This document shows positions 1 through 7,938 of a DNA stretch of 35,589 nt, in pieces (position 1 is the stretch's first letter; every line of letters starts with the position of its first letter). The notes under the pieces are model-generated. The model was given only the letters and a program-made list of their open reading frames with translations. It had not been told where the DNA came from and made no database searches. Source of the DNA: JBFLVT01 sp036804525 (lineage in GTDB: Bacteria > Bacillota > Desulfotomaculia > Desulfotomaculales > JASEER01). The stretch lies in the NCBI GenBank assembly GCA_036804525.1, contig DAIRSE010000022.1, forward strand, positions 1 to 35,589. The letters are read 5' to 3'. A program made the translations under genes and the position numbers.

Positions 1-1
1 A

Positions 2-214
2 CTGTTGAAAAACTTCGCCTGGCCTTGTCATGCTCGCCGTGCAGTGCTCACGTACCGACAAGGATATCAGATGCCGGATGTCCGAGGCCGGACTCGATGC
101 GATCACGAGTGATCGCTTCCCGGTCAGACTTCTGACCTCTGGTTTCAGACATCTTTTTCTGTACGCTCCGCGCTGGCCAGCTTCGCCTTCCGCGCCACGC
201 TCGTTTTTGAACAG
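2..214. repeat. MITE-like intergenic repeat copy
   Basis: Starts with CTGTTGAAAAACTTCGCCTG and ends with TTTTTGAACAG, an imperfect inverted copy of the start. The interior (GGATATCAGATGCCGG, then ATCGCTTCCCGG and TTCTGACCTCTG) resembles the interior of the element at 19587-19758. No transposase is encoded. The left edge coincides with the window edge, so the true boundary is uncertain. The short plus- and minus-strand ORFs inside it have no recognisable product and no convincing ribosome binding site. Confidence 0.5.
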
Positions 215-264
215 CCCCGGGGTTTTTCAGTTGGGACTGCTGCTTGTCAGCCCCGGGGTTTTGC
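212..264. repeat. short direct repeat AGCCCCGGGGTTTT
   Basis: The 14-mer AGCCCCGGGGTTTT occurs at about 213 and again at about 250, separated by roughly 23 bases. It contains the palindrome CCCCGGGG. No function is apparent. Together with the following 284-563 region, which codes for nothing recognisable, it forms the downstream flank of the minus-strand gene at 564. Confidence 0.4.
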
Positions 265-384
265 AATAAACGGCAGTTGCAGATCACCCATAACTATAAT
301 TGATGCCGCCGCCCGCGTCAAGAGAAAGAGGCCGGAAGCAGAAGCCGGATGTAAGAAAACCGAGATTCGCGCCGGGGCAATAAA

Positions 385-413
385 AGCAGACCCTCGTCGA
401 CAAAGGGCCTGCT
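385..413 (-). terminator. possible intrinsic terminator after the 564-1181 gene
   Basis: AGCAG/CTGCT and CCCT/AGGG stems are separated by one A-C mismatch around a 9-base loop. On the minus strand the stem is followed by CTTTTATTG. It lies about 150 bases downstream of the stop of the minus-strand gene at 564, so assignment to that gene is inferred. Confidence 0.4.
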
Positions 414-563
414 TTATATGCTGTTGGACCTACGGTTTGTGCGCCGAAATGGTTCGGACGCCACCAGTTATGGGGCACTGGTGTTCTTCGAGGCCGGCCG
501 AAATGATGGAGGGAGAACCAATCTCGCTTAAGACGCCGATCACCTCACTCAAATTCACTGATC

Positions 564-1181
564 TCAAGCGTGCCGGTCCAGCATTTCCTTAGGAATCACC
601 GGTTTATCTCTGCGCGCCGCCCGCTGGACCGCGCCAGCGGGCCTCCGCAGCATCTGAAAGACCAGCCACAGCCCGATACCCACCAGAATACCGCCGGAAA
701 CCAGGGTTGACCGCGTAGCCGGGCTCAGCCACTCTTCAACGGTTGCCTGCGCCACCGCGAGATAGGCAAGCAAGGGTACAACAGGGTTAAAAACATACTG
801 AGCAATAAGAAGACCACCCACAAAGGCTATCACCGCGGTAACCAGCGTGGTTACCACGTAGCCTTTGCGTTCGCCAAAACTGACAACCCTTCGCGTCGCC
901 TTTGGAAGGCGCGACGCTTTTTCCCACAACGCGACGAGGACCCGCGGAGGCTCTATTGGTTCGTCAATTTCCCGAGCATGCGTCCTGCGAAATATCGGTG
1001 CTTTACCGGCATACACGCTGCGCGGCGGGCGGTAGCCGATATTAGGCGGTTCTTCAGTCGCACCAGCTGCCCTGACACATGCCCATGATGATTTGCTTTC
1101 GCCGCCTGACCGGCGCACGGCAGCTTTCGTTCTTACCATGCGCCGGACCTTGCCATTCAGGTCCTTTTCCATCACCGCCAT
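564..1181 (-). CDS. hypothetical two-TM membrane protein
   Basis: I do not recognise a family. The 205-residue product has a basic, Arg-rich N-terminal half (residues 1-105) without clear domain signatures, a hydrophobic segment at about 108-131, a second at about 158-178, and a basic tail ending RRDKPVIPKEMLDRHA. The ATG at 1181 is preceded by AAAGGG ten bases upstream; ATG 1172 is an alternative. The segment W-S-x-STLV-x-G leading into the last membrane helix is also seen in the protein at 1637-1957, so the two may be distant paralogues. Membrane location is inferred from hydrophobicity only. It stands alone, with non-coding sequence on both sides. Confidence 0.6.
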   Translation of the reverse strand: MAVMEKDLNGKVRRMVRTKAAVRRSGGESKSSWACVRAAGATEEPPNIGYRPPRSVYAGKAPIFRRTHAREIDEPIEPPRVLVALWEKASRLPKATRRVVSFGERKGYVVTTLVTAVIAFVGGLLIAQYVFNPVVPLLAYLAVAQATVEEWLSPATRSTLVSGGILVGIGLWLVFQMLRRPAGAVQRAARRDKPVIPKEMLDRHA

Positions 1182-1534
1182 CTATGTCACGCCCTTTCAG
1201 GCCTTGGTATGTTCGGGTAGCGCTGCGTTACCCGCTGTTCTCTGTATGGACCGGTGCCGGGCTGCTTCGGTGCAAACCCTCTTTTTTACCCACTTTTTGC
1301 CCACGCCAGCCTTCTCTGTCTAGTCACAAAGCCTCTCTATTCAATTCCTTCAGTCTCTTTTCGCTGAACGAAACCTTCTGCGTGCCTGGCATACCCTGTG
1401 CCCAGGCAACCGGCGCGACAGCCGGTTATTAACGCTCACTGCCTTGGGCCTTAACGACCCATCGTATTCCCTGGAGAAGGATCTTATTCACCGGGTACAA
1501 CTCTACAGCCGAAATAGAGTTCACCCCCTTGGGA
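1182..1534. other. non-coding region with hairpins, no gene seen
   Basis: About 350 bases upstream of the minus-strand gene at 1181. It contains adjacent hairpins: TGCCTGG (1383-1389) with CCAGGCA (1402-1408), immediately followed by ACCGGC (1409-1414) with GCCGGT (1421-1426). A GGGTA/TACCC stem lies nearer the gene at about 1216-1234. The plus-strand ORFs here lack a ribosome binding site and have shadow-like composition. A structured leader for the minus-strand gene is possible; I could not match it to a known riboswitch. Confidence 0.3.
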
Positions 1535-1558
1535 ACTGTTGAAAAACTTCGCCTGGCC
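1535..1558. repeat. copy of the CTGTTGAAAAA intergenic repeat
   Basis: ACTGTTGAAAAACTTCGCCT followed by GGCC is identical to positions 1-24. It sits downstream of the minus-strand gene at 1637, in the same orientation as all other copies in the window (1, 7221, 11440). Confidence 0.7.
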
Positions 1559-1636
1559 TATTTGCCAACAATGTCCTATAGCCTATAGCTAGTGCTTACA
1601 GCCATTAGCTAGGTTCTTCACAGTCTCTTTGCCGGA

Positions 1637-1957
1637 TCACCGGTTGCCCGCATGCGCCCGCCTTGACGGACGATGCCCCATAGCTCGTTCTTTTAGAGAA
1701 AAACGGTTGAGACGTTGCCTGGTGTGCCTGACCCTCGAATAAACCTTCAGGCCGGCCCACAGCGCCGCCGCTCCCGCAGCGACCCCCACCAGCGTGGAGG
1801 TGCTTGGCCACGGAACACTCGACACGACTTCGTTTATGTAGTCCCCTGCTTGCCGGGAGGCGGACGCCCAGAGTCCGTATTCAGCCTCTATGCTCATCCC
1901 CACCCCGAGGCAGATTCCTATAATCAAGAGCAGGGCCAGCAATTTTTTGAAGCTCAT
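1637..1957 (-). CDS. small hypothetical membrane protein
   Basis: The 106-residue product is not a recognised family. The start is ATG 1957 (MSFKKLLALLL) because GAGGGGTG lies eight bases upstream; the longer frame to 2020 lacks such a site. There is an N-terminal hydrophobic segment (about residues 5-21, possibly a signal anchor), an extracytoplasmic-looking middle, a second hydrophobic segment (about 54-72) and a strongly basic tail. The W-x-STLV entry to the second helix resembles the gene at 564-1181. Both genes are monocistronic and have long leaders. Confidence 0.6.
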   Translation of the reverse strand: MSFKKLLALLLIIGICLGVGMSIEAEYGLWASASRQAGDYINEVVSSVPWPSTSTLVGVAAGAAALWAGLKVYSRVRHTRQRLNRFSLKERAMGHRPSRRAHAGNR

Positions 1958-2445
1958 TTGCTTGCACCCCTCGGCTGATAAATGATATCGATAAGGCCGC
2001 CGGGAACCCGAGATACTCAACCAGCTTAAGTCCGCCGTTCTCGCTTTGCTTTGGGGTTGCCGGCTCCCCTGCTTTGAAAGCCGGTTTATCGCCCCGACAA
2101 ATTACTCTTCAGGTCTGTCTTCACGATATTCTTTTGTAAGAGACAACCAGCGCAGCGCTACCCAATTAATTGAATTCCTCTTCTAAATCCCTCTGCTTGC
2201 AACATTTGCTAGGTAATTTTTTCCACATCATAACACACCGCTGCAACCCTGATATTTTACAGTTTGTGGAAATGGGGTCGGGTAAGCTCGTCCCCCCTTC
2301 TACAGGCTCTCTTTTGCTTACGCTTACAACTTTTGTCAGTAATTTCGGGGCCGGTAGTACCCGGCCTGGATGCATTAAGCGTTGAGCACTGAGCAATGGG
2401 AATGGGGATAGTTGGCTGCCAACCGTTGGCTGTTGGAAAATTCAA
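1958..2445. other. non-coding region with nested-stem leader candidate
   Basis: Upstream of the minus-strand gene at 1957. On the minus strand, GGGG (2092-2095) pairs with CCCC (2053-2056) and encloses CCGGCT (2079-2084) pairing with AGCCGG (2060-2065): two nested stems in a short leader. It superficially recalls purine-rich motifs of c-di-AMP riboswitches but lacks enough conserved positions for a call. The rest, including TAATTGAATTC-type AT-rich sequence around 2165, shows no gene. Confidence 0.3.
2379..2400. repeat. intergenic word repeat GCGTTGAGCACTGAGCAATG
   Basis: GCGTTGAGCACTGAGCAATG plus the following GGGAATGGGG is closely similar to GCGTTGGGCATTGAGTAATT plus GGGATTGGGG at 4920-4948. 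Both are between minus-strand genes. The nature of the element is unknown. Confidence 0.45.
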
Positions 2446-2470
2446 AAGGGATTCTTCTGCAGAATCCCTT
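2446..2470 (-). terminator. intrinsic terminator of the DUF951 gene
   Basis: A perfect 10-bp stem AAGGGATTCT/AGAATCCCTT encloses a 5-base loop. On the minus strand it is followed by TTGAATTTTCC. It lies 30 bases past the stop codon of the DUF951 gene. Confidence 0.65.
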
Positions 2471-2500
2471 CAAATCCGGCCGGCGACCGCCTGCCGCCGT

Positions 2501-2689
2501 TCAATCCGCGGGATCAGGCTTTCGCCTGACACTGCGTTCGAACTTCGGCCTGGGGAGCATCATCACCCGCCCGCACCGGCAGCAGCGCAGCCGGAAGTCT
2601 ACGCCGGTACGCATTACTTCCCATTCGTCCCCCCCGCAGGGATGAGGTTTTTTCAGCCTGACAACGTCACCGACTTCGTACTTGGGCAC
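2501..2689 (-). CDS. DUF951 family protein
   Basis: This 62-residue protein matches the DUF951 family, small proteins of unknown biochemical role found in the parB/yyaC neighbourhood of many Firmicutes. Visible family features are the opening KYEVGDVVRLKKPHPCG (a beta-barrel-like strand set), the central EWEVMRTGVDFRLRC, and a C-x2-C pair (CCRCG), followed by LPRPKFER. Three nearby cysteines plus Cys18 could bind zinc, which is inference. The start is GTG 2689 with GGGGGTGA six bases upstream. It has its own terminator and probably its own transcript; the upstream M18 gene ends 117 bases away. Confidence 0.85.
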   Translation of the reverse strand: MPKYEVGDVVRLKKPHPCGGDEWEVMRTGVDFRLRCCRCGRVMMLPRPKFERSVRRKPDPAD

Positions 2690-2806
2690 GGCTTTTCACC
2701 CCCGGCATTTCAGAAGTGAGATGTGGGAAGTCGGAAGTGGGAATATAAGTTGGAATTCGCTCTGCAGATTCCTTCAAGTACCCACCTCTGATCTTTCGCT
2801 TCAGCT

Positions 2807-4189
2807 TCAGTCGTTATAAAACGCATGGTAGGCCCGGTAGGTCATGTACAGATCCACCTTGCTCACCAGTTCAAAAGGCGCGTGCATGCTCAGCACCGGT
2901 GGGCCGCAGTCCACGACATCCATCCCGAAGGCAGCAAGAATGTGGGCAATCGTGCCGCCCCCGCCCTGGTCCACCTTGCCCAACTCGCCTGTCTGCCACA
3001 GAACGCCGTTCCGGTTGAAGAGATCCCTTATCTCATAGACAAACTCGGCGTTGGCATCATTGGTGCCATATTTTCCTTTCGTGCCCGTGTATTTGGTGAG
3101 GCTGACCCCACAACCGATGCGGGCCGCGTTATATTTATCCAGAACTTCCGCGTAGTTGGGGTCAAGTCCTGCATTTACGTCGCCCGATAAGCATTTGGAA
3201 GCGCTGAGGCAGCGTCGCAGAGTGAGCTCCGAGTAATCCTTCCCGGTCCGCGCCAGAATTTCGGCAACGGTGTTTTCAAAAAACCGCGAATACATTCCCG
3301 TGTTGCCGGTGGAACCGATCTCCTCCTTGTCCACCAGCACGGTCAGACAGGTCCGGCGAGGATTCTCCACACTGAGAATGGCCTGTAAGGCGGCAAACGA
3401 GCATGCCCTGTCATCCTGCCCATAAGCACCGACCAGGCTCCTATCCAGGCCGACGTCGTGTGCCGGCCAGGCCGGTACGGCCTCGACCTCCGCACTGATA
3501 AAGTCTTCTCCCTGCAAGCCGTAGGCCCTGAGAAGGTATTCGGTGACAGCCTTTTTTACGGCCTGCTCTTCCTTGTTCTCTTTGCCCGAAAGGGGAATAC
3601 TCCCCACGAGCACGTTCAGGTTCTCGCCCGGGAAAGCGTTTTCCAGCTTCTTTTCAATTTGGTCCTTGGCGAGGTGGGGCAGGAGGTCGGTAATCGTAAA
3701 AACAGGTTCCCCCGGATGATCGCCGATGGAGAGCTCGTACTTCTCACCGTTGCCCTTCAGGAAGGTCCCGTACAAGGCCAGGGGGATGGCCAGCCAGTGG
3801 TATTTCTTAATGCCTCCATAGTAGTGGGTCTTAAAAAAAGCCAGGCCTTCTTCCTCATACAGTGGTTCAGGCTTAAGGTCGAGGCGCGGGGCATCCAGGT
3901 GGGCCCCGACGATGCGCAGCCCTTCAGCGAAAGGGTCACTTCCGACAACGCCGAGGATGATCGTCTTCTGACGGTTGACGGCATAGACCCTGGCACCCGG
4001 CCGAAGGACCTCATATTCGTGAAGGGGACGGAAACCCCGCTCAACCGCAATGCGTTCCGTTTCTGCCACGGCAAGCCGTTCGGTCTTGCCACGGTCCAGG
4101 AACTCCTTGTACGCCTCGGCCAGGCTGAATGCCGCCTCGCGTTCCTGATCGGAAATCCTGGCCCAGCAGCTAATCTTGGAATCAGCCAT
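2807..4189 (-). CDS. M18 family aminopeptidase
   Basis: This is a 460-residue M18 metallo-aminopeptidase (aspartyl aminopeptidase/aminopeptidase I family), a cytosolic two-zinc enzyme that removes N-terminal residues from peptides. Visible metal and catalytic motifs are GAHLDAPRLDLKP (His97, Asp99), GQDDRACS (bridging Asp259/260), DKEEIGS (Glu289/290) and SMHAPFE (His436), all in the family order. The ATG at 4189 begins MADSKISCWAR; upstream in-frame codons would add Trp-rich, non-homologous sequence overlapping cvpA. GGAGGG lies 12 bases before the start. It follows cvpA by 34 bases and is probably co-transcribed with it. The exact amino-acid specificity cannot be read from sequence. Confidence 0.9.
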   Translation of the reverse strand: MADSKISCWARISDQEREAAFSLAEAYKEFLDRGKTERLAVAETERIAVERGFRPLHEYEVLRPGARVYAVNRQKTIILGVVGSDPFAEGLRIVGAHLDAPRLDLKPEPLYEEEGLAFFKTHYYGGIKKYHWLAIPLALYGTFLKGNGEKYELSIGDHPGEPVFTITDLLPHLAKDQIEKKLENAFPGENLNVLVGSIPLSGKENKEEQAVKKAVTEYLLRAYGLQGEDFISAEVEAVPAWPAHDVGLDRSLVGAYGQDDRACSFAALQAILSVENPRRTCLTVLVDKEEIGSTGNTGMYSRFFENTVAEILARTGKDYSELTLRRCLSASKCLSGDVNAGLDPNYAEVLDKYNAARIGCGVSLTKYTGTKGKYGTNDANAEFVYEIRDLFNRNGVLWQTGELGKVDQGGGGTIAHILAAFGMDVVDCGPPVLSMHAPFELVSKVDLYMTYRAYHAFYND

Positions 4190-4223
4190 AGATTCCGTAT
4201 CCCTCCTCGCTGTTTCAAATCTT

Positions 4224-4898
4224 TTATATAGTATGGTGTTGAACCGGAAGAATAAGCGCCAGCAGATAATCAAATGCGGCCAGGTAGGAAGGCGCCAGCA
4301 GTGAGCCGGCGAGGCCCGCGGAAAACGGGGTCGGCGCCGCCGCCCCTGCGGCGTCCAAAAGCCGGAACACGGCCACCAGAGCCATTCCCACCAGGAAGCC
4401 GCGCAGCAGGCCAAAGAAAAAACCGCCGGCACGGTCAAGCGGCGCCAGCACGGGCACGCTGGGGACAATATTAGCCACGGCCCCGATGATAAGATTGACG
4501 GTCATAAAAATCAGCAGGAAGGCAAGGACATTCAGCACCGCGGAGGCCAGAACCGAAGCGAACGCCTGGTCCAAAAGGTTTTGCCCTCCCGGGGCGAACA
4601 GGAACTGCAGCAGCAAGTCGAACGGGTTGGTCCCGTCCCCCGCAGTCATCAGCACGGCCGTAACGGGTTCATGGATCTGCGGGCATCCCAGCCGCTCACT
4701 GAAGTAGCGGGTAAGCCAGCGCCCCAAGCCAAAGCTTCCGTCGAGATATTCTGCAACGGGGCGGTAATAGCAGTATGCGGCGGCAAAGCTGAAGACCAGA
4801 GCAGCCAACCCGGCCACGCTGCGGACCAGCCCGCGCATGAAACCGCTTAAGGCGCTCAACCCCAGAATAACAAGAAGAGCGGCATCAAGCCAGTTCAT
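4224..4898 (-). CDS. CvpA family membrane protein
   Basis: The 224-residue product has the CvpA/colicin V production fold: MNWLDAALLVILGLSALSGF as first helix, then the typical GLVRSVAGL motif, two central helices (about 105-155), and the conserved PLDRAGGFFFGLLRG segment that ends the family domain. CvpA proteins are inner-membrane proteins linked to peptide or toxin export and envelope integrity in other bacteria; the molecular role is unsettled. The start is ATG 4898 with GGAGGGGG two bases before AAATG. The upstream in-frame extension is intergenic repeat. It lies between the YkvI-like transporter and the M18 peptidase, all on one strand. Confidence 0.85.
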   Translation of the reverse strand: MNWLDAALLVILGLSALSGFMRGLVRSVAGLAALVFSFAAAYCYYRPVAEYLDGSFGLGRWLTRYFSERLGCPQIHEPVTAVLMTAGDGTNPFDLLLQFLFAPGGQNLLDQAFASVLASAVLNVLAFLLIFMTVNLIIGAVANIVPSVPVLAPLDRAGGFFFGLLRGFLVGMALVAVFRLLDAAGAAAPTPFSAGLAGSLLAPSYLAAFDYLLALILPVQHHTI

Positions 4899-4918
4899 TT
4901 CCCCCTCCGGAAGAAAAG

Positions 4919-4948
4919 GCGTTGGGCATTGAGTAATTGGGATTGGGG
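4919..4948. repeat. second copy of intergenic word repeat
   Basis: GCGTTGGGCATTGAGTAATT followed by GGGATTGGGG is similar to 2379-2409. It lies between cvpA and the YkvI-like gene. Confidence 0.45.
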
Positions 4949-4972
4949 TTTTCTCAACCGCCAAGGCCCCAA

Positions 4973-6028
4973 TCACCTATTCTTTAGTCTTTGCCAAAAA
5001 CCTGCCACGGGATGAAAGGCGACCGCTACGAGCAGGACAAGGCCGGCGTACCCGAACAGGGGATAGATAAAGCCGATCAAGTGGGAGAACTTGAAGAACG
5101 CCACAGGCAGGAGGAGAAGGGTAAAACTTATCCCCGCATGCTTGTAACGGAGGGAGCCCTGGGGAGCAAAACGACTTACCAGCCCGTGAGCATTGGCAAC
5201 CGCTGTCGTGAAGATGGCTATCCAGACGATCACCGAGATGAGCGTGCGGCTGTACGGATGCACAATCCCGGCTACCTGCAAGAGCGGCACCTGGTAGCTG
5301 CTTACCAGCGGGAAATAAGTAAGGATGGCGTAAGCAACAAGCGTAGTCGTGCCGCCCAGGATCACACCGCCAAGGGCAGCCCCGGCGACGGCCTCCCTGA
5401 CGGTAAGATACCTGCCCAGAGAGGACAGGACGGCCACCGGCACGACCATATTGTAACTGATGTACAAAACGGCCGCACCCAGCCAGGATAGGGAGATTTC
5501 GCCCGGCGGCGCCAGTGTTGGCGGCGGCGGACCGTCATAGGATAGGACGGCTGTAGCGGCTACACCGGCAACCAGAAGGACTTTTAAAGGGACCAGGACC
5601 ACGTTGACAGCCACCACACCCGTCAGGCCGTGCAACAGTACCAGGATGACCAGGACAGCCAGCAGGATGACGCCTCCCCACGTTGGAAGACCGAACTGCT
5701 CGTGCAGTACGGCCCCGCTTCCTGCCATCATCACGGCCAGGCCCCCGGCGAGCATGCACACGCTGGCGGCATCCATAGCCGCGCTCCACCGGCGCCCGAG
5801 GTAGTAGTCGAAGACCTCGCGGTAGTTTTGCGCCCGCAGCCGTACCGCCCTTACCTGCACCGTAACCCCCAGGTAGACAAAAGCGGCGACGGTCAAAAGA
5901 GCCCCGTAGAGCCCCCACCGGCCGTGAACCCCGAAAAACTGCAGGATCTCCTGTCCCGACGCAAAACCCGCCCCGATGACCGCACCCACAAACAGGGCCG
6001 CAACCTTAACCGTTCCCCCCCGGCACAC
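4973..6028 (-). CDS. YkvI-like APC-superfamily membrane transporter
   Basis: The 351-residue integral membrane protein has about ten hydrophobic segments and an N-terminal helix KVAALFVGAVIGAGFASGQE, typical of YkvI/branched-chain and APC-type carriers, where the broken GAGFASGQE helix forms part of the substrate site. Other markers are a CMLAGGLAVMMAGSGA helix and SYNMVVPVAVLSSLG. The substrate is unknown. The start is GTG 6028 because GGGAGGGA lies five bases upstream; the frame remains open to 6202 but would overlap the divergent yyaC gene. It is separated from yyaC by a 114-base divergent promoter region, and cvpA follows 74 bases downstream. Confidence 0.8.
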   Translation of the reverse strand: MCRGGTVKVAALFVGAVIGAGFASGQEILQFFGVHGRWGLYGALLTVAAFVYLGVTVQVRAVRLRAQNYREVFDYYLGRRWSAAMDAASVCMLAGGLAVMMAGSGAVLHEQFGLPTWGGVILLAVLVILVLLHGLTGVVAVNVVLVPLKVLLVAGVAATAVLSYDGPPPPTLAPPGEISLSWLGAAVLYISYNMVVPVAVLSSLGRYLTVREAVAGAALGGVILGGTTTLVAYAILTYFPLVSSYQVPLLQVAGIVHPYSRTLISVIVWIAIFTTAVANAHGLVSRFAPQGSLRYKHAGISFTLLLLPVAFFKFSHLIGFIYPLFGYAGLVLLVAVAFHPVAGFWQRLKNR

Positions 6029-6142
6029 GGTATTCCCTCCCCCAACATCCTTATGCGGGAAAAGAGATTTCTTACTCCTGACAGGAATAACAGAATCAGT
6101 CGGCGGCAATAAATATAGTAGTTTTGCAAAGGGGGGTCGTAA

Positions 6143-6742
6143 GTGCCCGAAGTCCAAGTTTTGCTGCCGATCAGCACCGAGAAGGACTTGGTGCGTTTTC
6201 ATATGGATGACCCGTTTGCGGCTGCCAGGTTTGCTTCCGAGCTTAAGAAACGTGCCAAGAGACTAGGCTGGGATGTCAACCGTCCGGTCGTGCTGCTCTG
6301 TATAGGCACCGACCGGTCCACGGGAGACTCTCTCGGCCCGCTTGTCGGAACACGCTTAAGCCATTTCCGGCCCAATCCCTTCAAGGTTTACGGTACGCTT
6401 GAACAGCCTGTGCATGCGACAAACCTGCACGAGACACTGGACAGAATCCGGGCAGAGCACCCGGAACCCTTTATCATCGCCATTGACGCAAGCCTGGGAC
6501 ACCTTGAGAACGTGGGGACGGTCGCGCTCGGGGACGGCTCGCTCAAGCCGGGGGCCGGGGTTAAGAAGGACCTGGCGGAAGTCGGGGACATGCACATTAC
6601 CGGCGTCGTAAATGTCGGAGGCTTCCTTGAATACCTGGTCCTGCAAAACACCCGCCTGAACCTGGTTATGCGCTTGGCCAACGTCATCGTTTCGGGCTTG
6701 AAGCAATTTGCTATTGAACACTATCGAAAAGCAAGAGCCTGA
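6143..6742 (+). CDS. yyaC: spore protease YyaC
   Basis: This 199-residue member of the YyaC family belongs to a fold related to the GPR spore germination protease and hydrogenase-maturation peptidases. In Bacillus, yyaC lies close to parB and is sporulation-associated. Visible features are VVLLCIGTDRSTGDSLGPLVG with the acidic Asp in the family-specific GTDRSTGDS, FIIAIDASLGH, and GVVNVGGFLEYLVLQNTRLN. The GTG at 6143 is preceded by GGGGGG eight bases upstream. It is divergent from the YkvI-like gene and convergent with ykuS across a strong hairpin. Its presence is the main direct hint that the organism forms endospores. Confidence 0.9.
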   Translation: MPEVQVLLPISTEKDLVRFHMDDPFAAARFASELKKRAKRLGWDVNRPVVLLCIGTDRSTGDSLGPLVGTRLSHFRPNPFKVYGTLEQPVHATNLHETLDRIRAEHPEPFIIAIDASLGHLENVGTVALGDGSLKPGAGVKKDLAEVGDMHITGVVNVGGFLEYLVLQNTRLNLVMRLANVIVSGLKQFAIEHYRKARA

Positions 6743-6782
6743 AAACAGACGTCAGACGTTAACGGTTGGAAGTTGGTCGTAA

Positions 6783-6820
6783 GAAAGGGGTAGCATTCGT
6801 ATATGAACGCTACCCCTTTC
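6783..6820. terminator. bidirectional hairpin between yyaC and ykuS
   Basis: A 12-bp perfect stem GAAAGGGGTAGC/GCTACCCCTTTC has an inner TTC/GAA extension. It lies between convergent genes. T-runs are short on both strands, so it is a likely but not textbook terminator. Confidence 0.6.
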
Positions 6821-6848
6821 AATATCTCGCTACTTAATGCCCAGGATA

Positions 6849-6917
6849 GTGCTGCAAAAAGCCAATACACCGGTTTTGGCACAGGCATCTTTAGGGTACG
6901 GCTATGCTTCGGAAGTT
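6849..6917 (+). repeat. 70-base dispersed repeat, copy A
   Basis: Begins GTGCTGCAAAAAGCCAATAC and ends GGCTATGCTTCGGAAGTT. The reverse complement of 19767-19837 matches it over about 70 bases with only a few substitutions and single-base indels. It lies immediately downstream of the ykuS stop. No ORF is inside. Confidence 0.7.
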
Positions 6918-6920
6918 CTC

Positions 6921-7166
6921 CTAGGATTTAGCCTTTGAGGCCTTTTCCACCTGCTGCAAGATTTCGTCCGGCGTTTTTCCCTCGGCATTGATCACCGGAA
7001 CGTCAACCGAGCGGTCGTGCATGCCCATGAAGTTGTCGGTCGATCCGGAAACGACCAGCGCCACAGACTGGTTGGCCTGTTCGGGGCCCACCACGGTAAA
7101 ACCGCGCCTGCTGAAATAATCGTGCAGGTCGTCCATTCCTTCGGCAATCGCCACTTTTCGCTGCAA
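6921..7166 (-). CDS. YkuS/UPF0180 family protein
   Basis: The 81-residue protein fits the YkuS (UPF0180) family of small Firmicutes proteins of unknown function. Visible are the N-terminal helix IAEGMDDLHDYFSRRGFTVV, the central SVALVVSGSTDNFMGMHD and the C-terminal VINAEGKTPDEILQQVEKA. The start is TTG 7166 with an excellent GGAGGTG seven bases upstream. Bacillus relatives often carry cysteines in the central loop, which this one lacks. Its 3' end abuts the dispersed repeat at 6849-6917. Confidence 0.8.
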   Translation of the reverse strand: MQRKVAIAEGMDDLHDYFSRRGFTVVGPEQANQSVALVVSGSTDNFMGMHDRSVDVPVINAEGKTPDEILQQVEKASKAKS

Positions 7167-7220
7167 CGAAGAACACCTCCACCCCTTAGTATGGGGGGAG
7201 AGTGCCGGCCTTTATGCGGA

Positions 7221-7233
7221 ACTGTTGAAAAAT
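7221..7233. repeat. short copy of the CTGTTGAAAAA repeat
   Basis: ACTGTTGAAAAAT lies just past the stop of the minus-strand phosphoribosyltransferase. On that strand it supplies an ATTTTTCAACAG T-run after a GGCAC/GTGCC stem, so it may act as part of a terminator. Confidence 0.5.
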
Positions 7234-7249
7234 AGCGCCGTAGGCACTT

Positions 7250-7897
7250 TCATGCATGCCGGTGCCTGGAAAGGAGCGCGATAACCTCCTCATCGGTCGT
7301 CTGGTCGAACCGCCGGTAAAACTGGCCTACCGCATAAAAGGGCTCGGGGGTGAACAGGCAGACCATCTCGTCAACTTCCCCGGACAGCATCTCCGCCGTA
7401 TCGGGCGGCGCCACCGGAACAGCCAGGATGACTTTGGCCGGGCGTGCCTTTTTTACAGAACGTAAAGCAGCCAAAGTTGTGTAACCAGTGGCTACTCCAT
7501 CGTCAACGAGGATGACCGTTTTCCCCTTAAGAGGCAGAGGGTCTCTCCCCGAACGATACAGCATTGTGCGGCGGGCGATTTCGGCCAGCTGAGCCTTGAC
7601 GGTCTCCTCCAGCGATTCCCTGGTGAGCCCTAAGAGCTTCAGCGCCCGTTCGTCAAAAATGGCCGTTCCGTCCTCGGTAACCGCCCCCACTGCCGCCTCG
7701 GGGTTGAACGGCGCACCGATCTTGCGCGGGACGATAATATCCATGGGGGTATCGAGGGCTTTAGCCACTTCCGCCCCCACCACCACGCCGCCCCTCGGGA
7801 CGGCTACCACAATCCCGTCCCGGATAGGACCGATCTCCCTCAGCTCAGCAGCCAGCAGCCGGCCGGCCTCGACGCGGTCCTGGAACAACGGATACAC
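7250..7897 (-). CDS. phosphoribosyltransferase family protein
   Basis: The 215-residue type I PRTase-fold protein contains the PRPP-binding loop VILVDDGVATGYT (two acidic residues then a small-residue loop) and an N-terminal AVPRGGVVVGAEVA flexible-loop region. The set matches the stand-alone PRTases often annotated as putative phosphoribosyltransferases, whose base substrate is unknown. These usually pair with dienelactone-hydrolase-like domains in other genomes, absent here. The predicted start is GTG 7897 (MYPLFQDR); the AAGGGG site is almost abutting it, so the start is less certain. It follows the DUF4446 gene in the same direction by 41 bases. Confidence 0.8.
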   Translation of the reverse strand: MYPLFQDRVEAGRLLAAELREIGPIRDGIVVAVPRGGVVVGAEVAKALDTPMDIIVPRKIGAPFNPEAAVGAVTEDGTAIFDERALKLLGLTRESLEETVKAQLAEIARRTMLYRSGRDPLPLKGKTVILVDDGVATGYTTLAALRSVKKARPAKVILAVPVAPPDTAEMLSGEVDEMVCLFTPEPFYAVGQFYRRFDQTTDEEVIALLSRHRHA

Positions 7898-7938
7898 CCC
7901 CTTATTTCTTGTTTTATGTTCCCACTTCTGCCTTCGCG

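Noticed and set aside
1958..2110. c-di-AMP or other known riboswitch
   Set aside because: Some purine-rich words are similar, but the conserved core could not be aligned convincingly.
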